Assembly (NCBI GenBank): GCA_027486255.1 | Contig: JAIXPL010000011.1 | Span: forward strand, 1-41,351 | Length of the DNA stretch: 41,351 bases | Source of the DNA: Comamonadaceae bacterium | GTDB taxonomy: Bacteria > Pseudomonadota > Gammaproteobacteria > Burkholderiales > Burkholderiaceae_C | Reading direction: 5' to 3' | Shown here: positions 1-7,737 of the stretch, piece by piece | Layout of the letters: every line of letters begins with the position of its first letter | How positions within the stretch are numbered: the first letter of the stretch is position 1 | Notes under the pieces: generated by a model | Database searches by the model: none | Seen by the model: the letters and a program-made list of their open reading frames with translations, nothing else | What the model was told of the DNA's origin: nothing | Translations under genes and position numbers: made by a program

Positions 1-17
1 CAAGCGTCCAAGGTTTT

Positions 18-93
18 GACCCTATCGTCTAGAGGCCTAGGACATCACCCTTTCACGGTGAGTACCGGGGTTCGAATCCCCGTAGGGTCGCCA
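18..93 (+). tRNA. tRNA-Glu (anticodon TTC)
   Basis: A complete cloverleaf is visible. The 7-bp acceptor stem GACCCTA pairs with TAGGGTC, the anticodon loop reads CTTTCAC (TTC, glutamate), the T-loop is GGTTCGAATCC and CCA is encoded. It lies 94 bases upstream of tRNA-Asp on the same strand, so the two may be co-transcribed. Confidence 0.96.
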
Positions 94-187
94 AGTTTCA
101 TCACCCACGTGATGGCAGGCACAAGTCGGTGGCAGTCGGTCGCAAGACCGGTGACTTGGCTCGAAAGAGCAAACGCCGCCGCTACCA

Positions 188-264
188 GGAGTGGTAGTTC
201 AGTTGGTTAGAATACCGGCCTGTCACGCCGGGGGTCGCGGGTTCGAGCCCCGTCCACTCCGCCA
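188..264 (+). tRNA. tRNA-Asp (anticodon GTC)
   Basis: A complete tRNA. The acceptor stem GGAGTGG pairs with CCACTCC, the D-loop contains AGTTGGTTAG, the anticodon is GTC (CTGTCAC loop), the T-arm is GGGTTCGAGCCCC and CCA is encoded. It is followed within 11 bases by a strong intrinsic terminator that closes the tRNA unit. Confidence 0.96.
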
Positions 265-274
265 CATAGCACGC

Positions 275-300
275 AAAAACGCGCCTTCGGGCGCGTTTTT
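275..300 (+). terminator. Intrinsic terminator after the tRNA pair
   Basis: An 11-bp perfect stem (AAAAACGCGCC at 275-285, GGCGCGTTTTT at 290-300) is capped by a TTCG tetraloop and ends in a T run. It lies just after the CCA of tRNA-Asp and before the MORN-protease gene, so that gene needs its own promoter. Confidence 0.9.
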
Positions 301-413
301 CGTTTCTCCCTCTCCCGAAACCAGCTGATCGGACCCACGCCTCGCAGCTCACCCCCGATCTGCGCAAACGGGGGGTGATCACCAATTTGGCGGGTGAAAT
401 GTAAACTCTGTTG

Positions 414-2495
414 ATGAAAGGTTTTTTCCGCGTCCTGCTGATCCTGCTGCCCATGCTGGCTTCTGCGCAGTCTCAGTTGCCGCCATGTCCGAGCAATCCG
501 AGCCTTCACTGGAACAACTGCTTCGGGTCGTATAGCTATCCCGACGGCAACCGGTACGTTGGCGAGTGGAGAAACAACAATCGGAGCGGTCAAGGGACTC
601 TTACCTTTTCTAGCGGCAACCGTTATGTGGGCGAGTTCCGAAATGGCAACTACAACGGCCAGGGCGCTTTTTTTTGGGCGGATGGCGATCGGTACGTTGG
701 CGAATACAGAGACCACAAGCGAGCTGGCCAGGGTATCTATTACGGCGCGGACGGAAGCATCAAACAGTCCGGCGAGTGGGTCGATGGAAATCTGACTCGG
801 TCTTTTGCCATTGACAGAAGCCGCTTCCCATTTGACGGACTGTCACCAGCGGCCGCGACTCAAATGTCGCCCTCGGCCATTGCAGAGTCGACATCGCTTC
901 CAGCTTGCCCGGCGACTGGGTACAAGCACAACTGCTTTGGCTCGGCCAACTTCGGCAATCAGAGGTACGTCGGCGAGTTCCGGGATGACAAACCAAACGG
1001 CCGTGGCACTCGGACTTTTGCGGATGGGGCAATCTATGCCGGAGAAGAAAAGGATGGCCTGAAGCACGGCCAAGGCACGTTCACATCGTCCAGTGGTAAT
1101 AAGTACATTGGTGAGTGGAGAGACGACAGGCATAACGGTCAGGGGACTTACACGTGGACCGATGGTGCGATGTATGTTGGTGAGTGGAGGGACCACAAGC
1201 GTAACGGTCAGGGGACTTACACGTGGGCCAATGGCGAGAAGTACGTTGGTGAGTGGAGGGACGATAAGCGCAGCGGTCAGGGGATTCAGTACCGTCCCGA
1301 TGGAACCATCAATCGATCAGGGATCTGGACCGACGGGAATCTGACCCAGTCATTGGCCTTGGACAGAAGCCGCTTTCCTTTTGGTGTCCCTTCGCAGTCT
1401 GCCGGTCCCCCCGCAGACCCCGGCAGAGCCGAGCGAGAGCGCCTGGCGGCAGAAGCTGAGGCGGCCCGGAGTCGGCAGCGCGAACTAGAGGCTCAACTTG
1501 AGGCTGAGAGAAAGCGAAGGGTTGATGCGGAGAGCCGTGGCAGGGGGCAGCCCAGCTCAACGGGAACAGGCTTTGCAGTCGCGCCCGGACTGCTTGTGAC
1601 CAATCAGCACGTCGTGGCTGGCTGTCGAAGCTTAGAGGTGGTGTCCCCGGATGGTCGACGTGCTGCCCGAGTGGTCGACTCGGACGAATTGGTAGACCTC
1701 GCGCTCCTGCGCGTCACCGGCTTGGCGGGAGGCGTGGCTCCCGTCCGCAGGCTGGGCAGTGTCCGTCTTGGCGAACAGGCGTATTCGTTTGGATTTCCTT
1801 TGACAGGACTCCTCAGCGACAGTGGCAACTTCACGGCCGGCACCGTCAGCAGTCTTCGCGGTATGCGGGATACAGCCAACCAGATTCAGATCAGCGTTCC
1901 GGTTCAGCCCGGCAACAGCGGTGGGGCTTTGGCGGACGCTGCTGGCTCGGTCATTGGTGTGGTCGTCGGTAAGCTCAATGCCAGTGCAGTGGCCCGCGCG
2001 ACGGGGGATATCCCGCAAAACGTTAACTTTGCCGTATCACTTCAGGCGCTCTCGGACTTTTTAGGGAAGAACAATGTCCCGTTTCGCACCGTCGAGCGCG
2101 GCGCGGCACTCGACACTGCTCAGCTTGCCGATGTCATGCGGGGTTTTACGCACAGGATCGAGTGCCTCGGTCAACCGGCCGCGGCAGCGGCAGGCCGATC
2201 ATCGCCCGGTGGGGCAACACCGGGTCAGGCTGGGAACGATACGACGGTGGTTCTCAAAAACCAGTCACGTCAGACCATCCTCAAAATCTTTGTCTCACCC
2301 CAGAACTCCAGACTTTGGGGATCTGATTTGCTGGGAACAAACGTACTGTCGGCGGGTCGAGATTTCACGCTCAAACCACCAGCCAGCCAGGGATGCATCT
2401 TCGACGTGCGCGTAGAGTACGCGGGCGGCCGACATGAGCAGAAAGAGCGGCAGGACTTCTGTTCCCTGGTTGATCTTGTGTTCTCCGGCGATTAG
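414..2495 (+). CDS. Exported MORN-repeat / trypsin-like serine protease fusion protein
   Basis: This 693-aa protein begins with a signal peptide (residues 1-18, cleavage near ASA-QS). It then carries two related modules. Module one (about 22-142) has an NCFG motif, three MORN repeats and a closing DGNLT-x5-DRSRFPF motif. Module two (about 162-325) has the same ends around five MORN repeats (YxGEWRD..xNGQGTYTW type). A charged coiled-coil-like stretch (338-375) leads to a trypsin-fold domain with H399 (TNQHVVAGC), D428 (DLALLRV) and S502 (GNSGGAL), so the triad is complete. A C-terminal domain (about 605-693, two or three Cys, pattern SP..xxxWGxDLLG) follows that I cannot name. An in-frame TTG at 411 is a less likely start. 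No clear Shine-Dalgarno is seen. GC is lower than in neighbouring genes. Substrate and role are unknown; a periplasmic or surface protease is inferred. Confidence 0.85.
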   Translation: MKGFFRVLLILLPMLASAQSQLPPCPSNPSLHWNNCFGSYSYPDGNRYVGEWRNNNRSGQGTLTFSSGNRYVGEFRNGNYNGQGAFFWADGDRYVGEYRDHKRAGQGIYYGADGSIKQSGEWVDGNLTRSFAIDRSRFPFDGLSPAAATQMSPSAIAESTSLPACPATGYKHNCFGSANFGNQRYVGEFRDDKPNGRGTRTFADGAIYAGEEKDGLKHGQGTFTSSSGNKYIGEWRDDRHNGQGTYTWTDGAMYVGEWRDHKRNGQGTYTWANGEKYVGEWRDDKRSGQGIQYRPDGTINRSGIWTDGNLTQSLALDRSRFPFGVPSQSAGPPADPGRAERERLAAEAEAARSRQRELEAQLEAERKRRVDAESRGRGQPSSTGTGFAVAPGLLVTNQHVVAGCRSLEVVSPDGRRAARVVDSDELVDLALLRVTGLAGGVAPVRRLGSVRLGEQAYSFGFPLTGLLSDSGNFTAGTVSSLRGMRDTANQIQISVPVQPGNSGGALADAAGSVIGVVVGKLNASAVARATGDIPQNVNFAVSLQALSDFLGKNNVPFRTVERGAALDTAQLADVMRGFTHRIECLGQPAAAAAGRSSPGGATPGQAGNDTTVVLKNQSRQTILKIFVSPQNSRLWGSDLLGTNVLSAGRDFTLKPPASQGCIFDVRVEYAGGRHEQKERQDFCSLVDLVFSGD
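1104..1300 (+). repeat. 69-bp tandem DNA repeats coding MORN units
   Basis: Units begin at 1104, 1173 and 1242 (period 69 bp = 23 codons). A run of more than 20 bases containing GGTCAGGGGACTTACACG is identical between units one and two, and GGTGAGTGGAG recurs in all three. Silent positions are largely conserved, which suggests recent duplication or gene conversion inside the MORN gene. Confidence 0.85.
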
Positions 2496-2528
2496 GAAAA
2501 ACGCGCGGCTGCATCGGGTCGAAACAAG

Positions 2529-2562
2529 AAAGCCCCGCAGTCCAAGGACTGCGGGGCTTTTT
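2529..2562. terminator. Bidirectional intrinsic terminator
   Basis: A 15-bp perfect inverted repeat (2529-2543 with 2546-2560, reading AAAGCCCCGCAGTCC then its complement) is flanked by A runs and T runs. It lies between the convergent MORN-protease gene and the FAD/Fe-S dehydrogenase gene and can serve both. Confidence 0.92.
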
Positions 2563-2577
2563 CATTTCTCCAGTCCC

Positions 2578-5500
2578 TCAATCCCGCAGCTGCTGCGCCA
2601 GAAACTGCGCCACGTGAATCGCCTGGCGCTGTGCGCCGTCCTGGATCTGGTGGCGGCAGCTGGTGCCGTCTGCGATCACTGTGGCCCCGGGCTGGGCGCG
2701 TACGGCGGGCAGCAGGCTCAGTTCAGCCATCTGCATGGACACCTCGTAGTGACGGGCCTCGTAGCCGAAGCTGCCGGCCATGCCGCAGCAGCTTGACTCA
2801 ATCAATTCGGGCTGGGCGCCGGGCACCAGGCGCAGCACTTCCAGAATGGGGCTGACCGCGCCGAAGGCCTTCTGGTGGCAGTGACCGTGCAGCAGCAGGG
2901 GCTGCGCCGTAGGCTGGAGTTGGTCCACCAGCGTCTGGAGGCGTCCTTGGGTGGCCTCGCCTGCAAGGAACTCTTCAAAGAGCAGGGCGTGCTCACTCAC
3001 GGTCTGCGCCGCATCGCCCAGACCCATCACCAGCAGCTCGTCGCGCAGCGTGAGCAGGCAGGAGGGCTCCAGGCCCACGATGGGAATCTGCTGGCGGGCA
3101 AAGGGTAGGAGGGCCTCGACGAGTTCGGCCCCCTTGGCCCGCGCCTGCTCGACCATGCCGCCGGCTAAGTAAGTGCGGCCGCAGCACAGGTGTTTGCCGT
3201 CGGGCTGGGCTTTGCTGGCGATGTGCACAGTGTAGCCTGCGGCCTGCAGCACCTGCAGGGCGGCCTGGACATTGCCCGATTCAAAGGTGCCGTTGAAGGT
3301 GTCGACAAACAGCACCACCGGCCGCTTGGCAGCCAGCACATCCTCGCGGCTGGCGCCTGTCAGCGTGGTGTTGAAGGCGGTCTGGCGCTGCCACTGCGGC
3401 AGGCTGCGCCGGGCCGAGAGGCCCAGCAGCTTTTCGCTCAGGGCGGCCAGGCCTGGCACGCGGTCGCGCAGATTCAGCACCCCCGCAAAGCGGCTGGCAA
3501 TGTGGGCATAGTCCGGCAGGTGGGCGATCAGGCGGTCCTTGAGGGTGTGGCCATGCCTGGCCTTGTAGTGGTGAAGCACTTCCACCTTCATGCGCGCCAT
3601 GTCCACGCCCGTAGGGCAATCACGCTTGCAGCCTTTGCAGCTCACGCACAGGTCCAGCGCATCGTGCACCGCCTGGCTGGTAAGGGCTTCTTCGGCGGCC
3701 TGGCCTTCGAGCTGGCCTGAGAGGGCCAGGCGCAGGGTGTTGGCCCGTCCGCGCGTGAGGTGCTGCTCGTCGCGCGTGACGCGGTAGCTCGGGCACATGG
3801 TGCCTGCGTCGAACTTGCGGCAGTGGCCGTTGTTGTTGCACATCTCCACCGCCTTGGCCAGGCCCTGGGCCGGATCGCCGCCGGTGCCGGGCGGGCTGGT
3901 GAGTTCGGTCACCGGGTCGTTCTGCACGTCCCAGGCGCGCCAGTCCAGCGCAGTGCGGATGGGGATCACCTTGTAGCCCTTGCCAAAGCGCATGAGCTGC
4001 GTGTCGTCCATGCGTGGCGGGTTGACCATGCGCTGGGGGCACAGCAGCTCAAGCGGGTCCATGGCCGACTTGATGCGCGCAAAGGCTTCGGTGATACGGG
4101 GGCCGAACTGCCACTCGATCCACTCGCCCCGGCACAGGCCGTCGCCGTGCTCGCCGCTGTAGGCGCCCTTGAACTTTCGCACCAAGGCCGAGGCTTCCTC
4201 GGCGATGGCGCGCATCTTGGCCGGGCCGTCGCGGCGCATGTCCAGGATAGGCCGCACGTGCAGGGTGCCCACGGAGGCATGGGCGTACCAGGTGCCCTTG
4301 CTGCCGTGTTTTTTGAACACCTCGGTGAGCGCCGACGTGTACTCAGCCAGGTGGGGCAGGGGCACGGCGCAGTCTTCAATGAAGCTCACCGGTTTGCCGT
4401 CGCCCTTGAGGCTCATCATGATGTTCAAGCCCGCCTTGCGCACCTCCCACAGGTTCTTCTGTGGCGCATCGTCGACCATCTCGACCACCGAGTTCGGCAG
4501 ACCCAGGTCGCCCATGAGCTCCACCAACTGCCGCATGCGCGGCAGCAGTTCGGCCTTGGAGGCGCCCGAGAACTCCACCAGCAAGATGGCTTCGGGCTCG
4601 CCCAGCAGGGCCGTGCGCACCGTGGGTGCGAAGGCCGGGTTCTTGAGCGAGAGCTCGATCATGGTGCGGTCCACCAGTTCCACCGCCGACAGCCCCCCGC
4701 CAATCTTGACGATGTGCTGCGCCGCGTCCATGGCCGCGTAGAAGGTTGGGAAGTTCACCACCCCCAGCACCTTGGCGCGCGGCAGTTCGCTGAGCTTGAG
4801 TGTGAGGTTCTTGGTCAGCGCCAGCGTGCCTTCGCTGCCCACCAGCAGGTGCGCCAGGTTCACCGAGCCATCGGCCGTGTAGGGCCGCTCGTTCTGGTTG
4901 TGGAAGATGTCCAGGTTGTAGCCAGCCACGCGCCGCAGCACCTTGGGCCAATGGGCTTGCAGCTCGGGGCGCAATTCGTCGGCCAGCGACTTGACGAAAT
5001 CGCCCAATTGGCGGGCCGCGCCGCTGCTGCTGGCGTAGTCGCCCAGCGTGAGCAGCGCGCCATCAGACGTCCAGGCCTGGGCGCCGAGCACGTTGTGCAC
5101 CATGTTGCCGTAGGCAATGCTGCGGCTGCCGCAGGAGTTGTTGCCCGCCATGCCGCCCAGGGTCGCTTGCCCGCTGGTGGAGACATCCACCGGGTACCAC
5201 AGACCATGTTTCTTGAGCTGGGCATTGAGGTGGTCCAGCACGATGCCGGGCTCCACCACCGCCGTGCGCGCCTCGGGGTCTACGTTGAGGAGCTGGCGCA
5301 CATGCTTGCTGTGGTCGATCACCAGGCCCGCGCCCACGGTCTGGCCGCACTGGCTGGTGCCGCCGCCCCGCGCTATGAGGGGCACGCCCAAGTCGCGGCA
5401 GATGTCCAGGGCCAGTGCCACGTCTTCGCTGCAGCGGGGCACGAACACGCCCACCGGCATGGCCTGGTAGATGGAGGCATCGGTGGCGTAGCGGCCGCGG

Positions 5501-5646
5501 TCGGCCGCCGAAAAAAGCACCTCGCCCCGGGTGTGGCGGTGCAGCCGTTCGGCCAGGCGCGCGGCCACTTCGTTGGTGACGGGTGCGAGCTGCTCGTAGC
5601 TCGGCGCTTCGGGCCGGGTCAGCTCCGGGGGCAGGGGCGCGTTCAT
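2578..5646 (-). CDS. FAD-linked oxidase / Fe-S fusion, YdiJ-type D-2-hydroxyacid dehydrogenase
   Basis: This 1022-aa protein has the length and domain order of E. coli YdiJ. An N-terminal PCMH FAD-binding domain (about 55-280; RGGGTSQCGQ, SGQATLGGMAGN, VGSEGTLA) is followed by an FAD-oxidase C-terminal domain (about 285-550). Two [4Fe-4S] clusters follow (CNNNGHC from C603; CVSCKGCKRDCP from C667), then a CCG/GlpC-like domain with CCG at 821 and 953. The family oxidises D-2-hydroxy acids (D-lactate, glycolate or D-2-hydroxyglutarate) and passes electrons to the respiratory chain; the exact substrate cannot be read from the sequence. Its ATG overlaps the gntR stop in an ATGA junction, so the two are translationally coupled and share the operator upstream of gntR. 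The divergent aminotransferase suggests a role in glyoxylate or 2-hydroxy acid metabolism. Confidence 0.9.
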   Translation of the reverse strand: MNAPLPPELTRPEAPSYEQLAPVTNEVAARLAERLHRHTRGEVLFSAADRGRYATDASIYQAMPVGVFVPRCSEDVALALDICRDLGVPLIARGGGTSQCGQTVGAGLVIDHSKHVRQLLNVDPEARTAVVEPGIVLDHLNAQLKKHGLWYPVDVSTSGQATLGGMAGNNSCGSRSIAYGNMVHNVLGAQAWTSDGALLTLGDYASSSGAARQLGDFVKSLADELRPELQAHWPKVLRRVAGYNLDIFHNQNERPYTADGSVNLAHLLVGSEGTLALTKNLTLKLSELPRAKVLGVVNFPTFYAAMDAAQHIVKIGGGLSAVELVDRTMIELSLKNPAFAPTVRTALLGEPEAILLVEFSGASKAELLPRMRQLVELMGDLGLPNSVVEMVDDAPQKNLWEVRKAGLNIMMSLKGDGKPVSFIEDCAVPLPHLAEYTSALTEVFKKHGSKGTWYAHASVGTLHVRPILDMRRDGPAKMRAIAEEASALVRKFKGAYSGEHGDGLCRGEWIEWQFGPRITEAFARIKSAMDPLELLCPQRMVNPPRMDDTQLMRFGKGYKVIPIRTALDWRAWDVQNDPVTELTSPPGTGGDPAQGLAKAVEMCNNNGHCRKFDAGTMCPSYRVTRDEQHLTRGRANTLRLALSGQLEGQAAEEALTSQAVHDALDLCVSCKGCKRDCPTGVDMARMKVEVLHHYKARHGHTLKDRLIAHLPDYAHIASRFAGVLNLRDRVPGLAALSEKLLGLSARRSLPQWQRQTAFNTTLTGASREDVLAAKRPVVLFVDTFNGTFESGNVQAALQVLQAAGYTVHIASKAQPDGKHLCCGRTYLAGGMVEQARAKGAELVEALLPFARQQIPIVGLEPSCLLTLRDELLVMGLGDAAQTVSEHALLFEEFLAGEATQGRLQTLVDQLQPTAQPLLLHGHCHQKAFGAVSPILEVLRLVPGAQPELIESSCCGMAGSFGYEARHYEVSMQMAELSLLPAVRAQPGATVIADGTSCRHQIQDGAQRQAIHVAQFLAQQLRD

Positions 5647-6335
5647 GCTTGGGCTCCTTCCCTCGCGGCCTGGCGGCTGCGCAGCTGCGCCACCACCACG
5701 TCGCGCTTGTTGGCCAGGTGGGTCAGCAGCACAGCACGCATGGCCACACCATCGCGCGCCTCCAGCGCCCTGACCATGGCTTCATGCTCCTTGACGGCGG
5801 CGCTCCATTTTTCGCCATCCTGGTTGGACTTGAAGCGCAGCGCTTGCAGCCGCGCATTGACCTGGCGGTAGGTGGCGCTGAGCACGGGGTTCTTGGCCGC
5901 TGCATTGATGGCGCCGTGGATGGCTGAATTGAGCCGGTAGTAGGCCGGCAGGTCCCGGCGCGTGAAGGCCGCCAGCATTTCGTAGTGCATGGCCTGGATT
6001 TCGGCGAGTTCCGCCTCGGTGATGCGCGCCGCGGCCAATTCACCCGACTGCGCTTCCAGCCCAGCCATCACCTCGAAGGTGTGCAGCACGTCGGCCTCGG
6101 TCAGTTCAATGGCCACGGCGCCGCGGTTGGGCAGCAGCTCCACCAGGCCTTCAGCGGCCAGCATTTTGATGGCCTCGCGCAGGGGCGTGCGCGAGACCTG
6201 CAATACCTCGCAGAGCTCGCGCTCATTGAGCTTGGCACCGGGGGCGATGCGGCTTTCCACCAGCATTTCGCGCAGGCGCTGGGCCACCTGCTCGTGCAGG
6301 GTGGGGCGGGGAATGGGAATCACATGGGCACTCAT
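5643..6335 (-). CDS. GntR-family (FCD/FadR subfamily) transcription regulator
   Basis: This 230-aa protein has an N-terminal winged helix (about 12-75; LHEQVAQRLREM, ERELCEVLQVSRTPLREAI) typical of GntR, then an all-helical FCD ligand domain (about 80-215). The FCD metal-site histidines appear kept (SAIHGAI, KEHEAM, LLTHLA), while the usual Asp of the D..xH pair reads Asn (YYRLNSAIH). FCD regulators bind carboxylates, and a small 2-hydroxy or 2-oxo acid would suit this locus. It is the first gene of a leftward unit with the FAD/Fe-S dehydrogenase (4-base overlap). A palindromic operator lies only 8 bases upstream of the ATG, implying autoregulation. There is no Shine-Dalgarno before the ATG, so the transcript may be leaderless. 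A GTG at codon 5 is an alternative start. Confidence 0.92.
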   Translation of the reverse strand: MSAHVIPIPRPTLHEQVAQRLREMLVESRIAPGAKLNERELCEVLQVSRTPLREAIKMLAAEGLVELLPNRGAVAIELTEADVLHTFEVMAGLEAQSGELAAARITEAELAEIQAMHYEMLAAFTRRDLPAYYRLNSAIHGAINAAAKNPVLSATYRQVNARLQALRFKSNQDGEKWSAAVKEHEAMVRALEARDGVAMRAVLLTHLANKRDVVVAQLRSRQAAREGAQA

Positions 6336-6340
6336 GGCGA

Positions 6341-6359
6341 AATTTTGTATGCAAAAAAT
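6341..6359. promoter_or_regulatory. Putative GntR operator, copy 1 (gntR side)
   Basis: AATTTTGTATGCAAAAAAT contains the dyad TTTTG-N4-CAAAA (6343-6356), which fits the TNGT..ACNA style of FadR-subfamily sites with one change. It lies 8 bp from the gntR start. A minus-strand TTGACC (6370-6365) followed 17 bp later by CAAAAT (6347-6342) would place the site on top of the -10 element, as expected for autorepression. Confidence 0.72.
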
Positions 6360-6415
6360 AAGGGGGTCAATTCAGAAGTGGCTCTAACAGACCAGGAATG
6401 ACCGATTGACAAAAG

Positions 6416-6434
6416 AATTTTGTATGCAAAAAAT
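6416..6434. promoter_or_regulatory. Putative GntR operator, copy 2 (aminotransferase side)
   Basis: This is a second, identical 19-base copy of the sequence at 6341-6359, offset by 75 bp (about seven helical turns). It directly follows a TTGACA hexamer (6406-6411), so the dyad falls in the spacer/-10 region of a likely rightward promoter for the aminotransferase. Exact identity in a 127-bp divergent intergenic region adjoining gntR makes it the best candidate binding site. Confidence 0.74.
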
Positions 6435-6462
6435 CGATCATTCATTGTCCGGAGCCTTTTGC

Positions 6463-7683
6463 ATGCTGACCCTCGATTTCCATCCCACTGGCCGCCACTT
6501 CCTGCAGATCCCCGGCCCCTCGCCCGTGCCCGACCGTGTGCTGCGGGCCATGAGCCTGCCCACCATCGACCACCGCGGCCCCGAATTCGCCGGCATGGGC
6601 CTGAAGGTGCTGGCCGACATGCAGAAAGTCTTCCAAACCCGCCAGCCCGTCATGATCTATCCGGCCTCGGGCACGGGCGCCTGGGAGGCTGCCCTGGTCA
6701 ACACCTTGAGTGCCGGTGACCACGTGCTGATGTACGAGACCGGGCATTTCGCAGCCCTGTGGAACAAGCTGGCCGAGCGCCTGGGCCTGAAGACCGAAGT
6801 GATCAGCTCGCCCGGCCCCGACGCCTGGCGCCAAGGCGTGCGCGCCGACCTGATCGAAGAACGCCTGAAGGCCGATGCGCAGCACCGCATCAAGGCCGTG
6901 TGCGTGGTGCACAACGAAACCTCCACGGGCGTGACCAGCAACATCGCAGCCGTGCGCAAGGCCATAGACGCGGCCAAGCACCCGGCGCTGCTGCTGGTGG
7001 ACACCATCTCCGGCCTGGGCGCGGCCGACTACCGGCACGACGAATGGGGCGTGGACGTGAGCATCAGCGGCTCGCAAAAGGGCCTGATGCTGCCGCCGGG
7101 CATCGGCATGAACGCGATCTCGGCCCGCGCCATCGCGGCCAGCAAACAGGCCACGCTGCCCAAGGCCTTCTGGGCCTGGGACGAGATGATCGAGATGAAC
7201 AAGACCGGCTACTGGCCCACCACGCCCAACACCAACCTGCTGTATGCCCTGAGCGAAGCCTGCGACCTCTTGCTGGCACACGGTCTGGACGTGGTCTTCG
7301 CCCGCCACCAGCGCTGGGCCGAGGGCGTGCGCGCGGCCGTGCGCGCCTGGGGTCTGCAGATTCAGTGCGCCGACCCGTCGGTGTACTCGCCCATCCTCAC
7401 CGGCGTGATGACGCCCGAGGGCGTGGATGCCGATGCCGTGCGCAAGATCATCCTCGAGCGCTTCGACTGTTCGCTCGGCACGGGCCTGGGTCGCATCAAG
7501 GGCAAGATGTTCCGCATCGGCCACCTGGGCGACACCAATGACCTCACGCTGCTGGCCGCTGTGGCCGGTTGCGAGATGGGCCTCAAGCTCGCCGGCGTCA
7601 AGCTCGCCGGCTCGGGTGTGCAGGCCGCCATGGACCACTTTGCCAGCCACCCGGCCGCTGTGCCGCTGCGCAAGGCCGCCTGA
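6463..7683 (+). CDS. PLP-dependent serine--glyoxylate-type aminotransferase
   Basis: This 406-aa class V aminotransferase closely resembles methylotroph SgaA. Matching stretches are PGPSPVPDRVLRAM near the N terminus, YPASGTGAWEAAL, VVHNETSTGVTSN, LLLVDTISGLGA and the PLP lysine in SGSQKGLMLP (K206). The family transfers the amino group of serine (or alanine) to glyoxylate, giving glycine and hydroxypyruvate (or pyruvate). The start is ATG 6463 because GGAG at 6451-6454 lies 8 bases upstream; an upstream in-frame start at 6406 would place the operator inside the coding region. The Bug receptor gene follows after 54 bp with no terminator. The gene is divergent from gntR and preceded by a GntR-like operator, so it is probably controlled by that regulator. 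Confidence 0.9.
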   Translation: MLTLDFHPTGRHFLQIPGPSPVPDRVLRAMSLPTIDHRGPEFAGMGLKVLADMQKVFQTRQPVMIYPASGTGAWEAALVNTLSAGDHVLMYETGHFAALWNKLAERLGLKTEVISSPGPDAWRQGVRADLIEERLKADAQHRIKAVCVVHNETSTGVTSNIAAVRKAIDAAKHPALLLVDTISGLGAADYRHDEWGVDVSISGSQKGLMLPPGIGMNAISARAIAASKQATLPKAFWAWDEMIEMNKTGYWPTTPNTNLLYALSEACDLLLAHGLDVVFARHQRWAEGVRAAVRAWGLQIQCADPSVYSPILTGVMTPEGVDADAVRKIILERFDCSLGTGLGRIKGKMFRIGHLGDTNDLTLLAAVAGCEMGLKLAGVKLAGSGVQAAMDHFASHPAAVPLRKAA

Positions 7684-7737
7684 AGCCCAGGCACCGGGCA
7701 GCGTTTCTTTTTTTCCACCCTTCCCCGAGGAGACATG

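Noticed and set aside
3760..5871. A 703-codon plus-strand open frame opposite the FAD/Fe-S dehydrogenase
   Set aside because: It is the antisense shadow of a high-GC gene. It is rich in His, Ala, Gly and Val with no domain, and the opposite strand has clear catalytic motifs.
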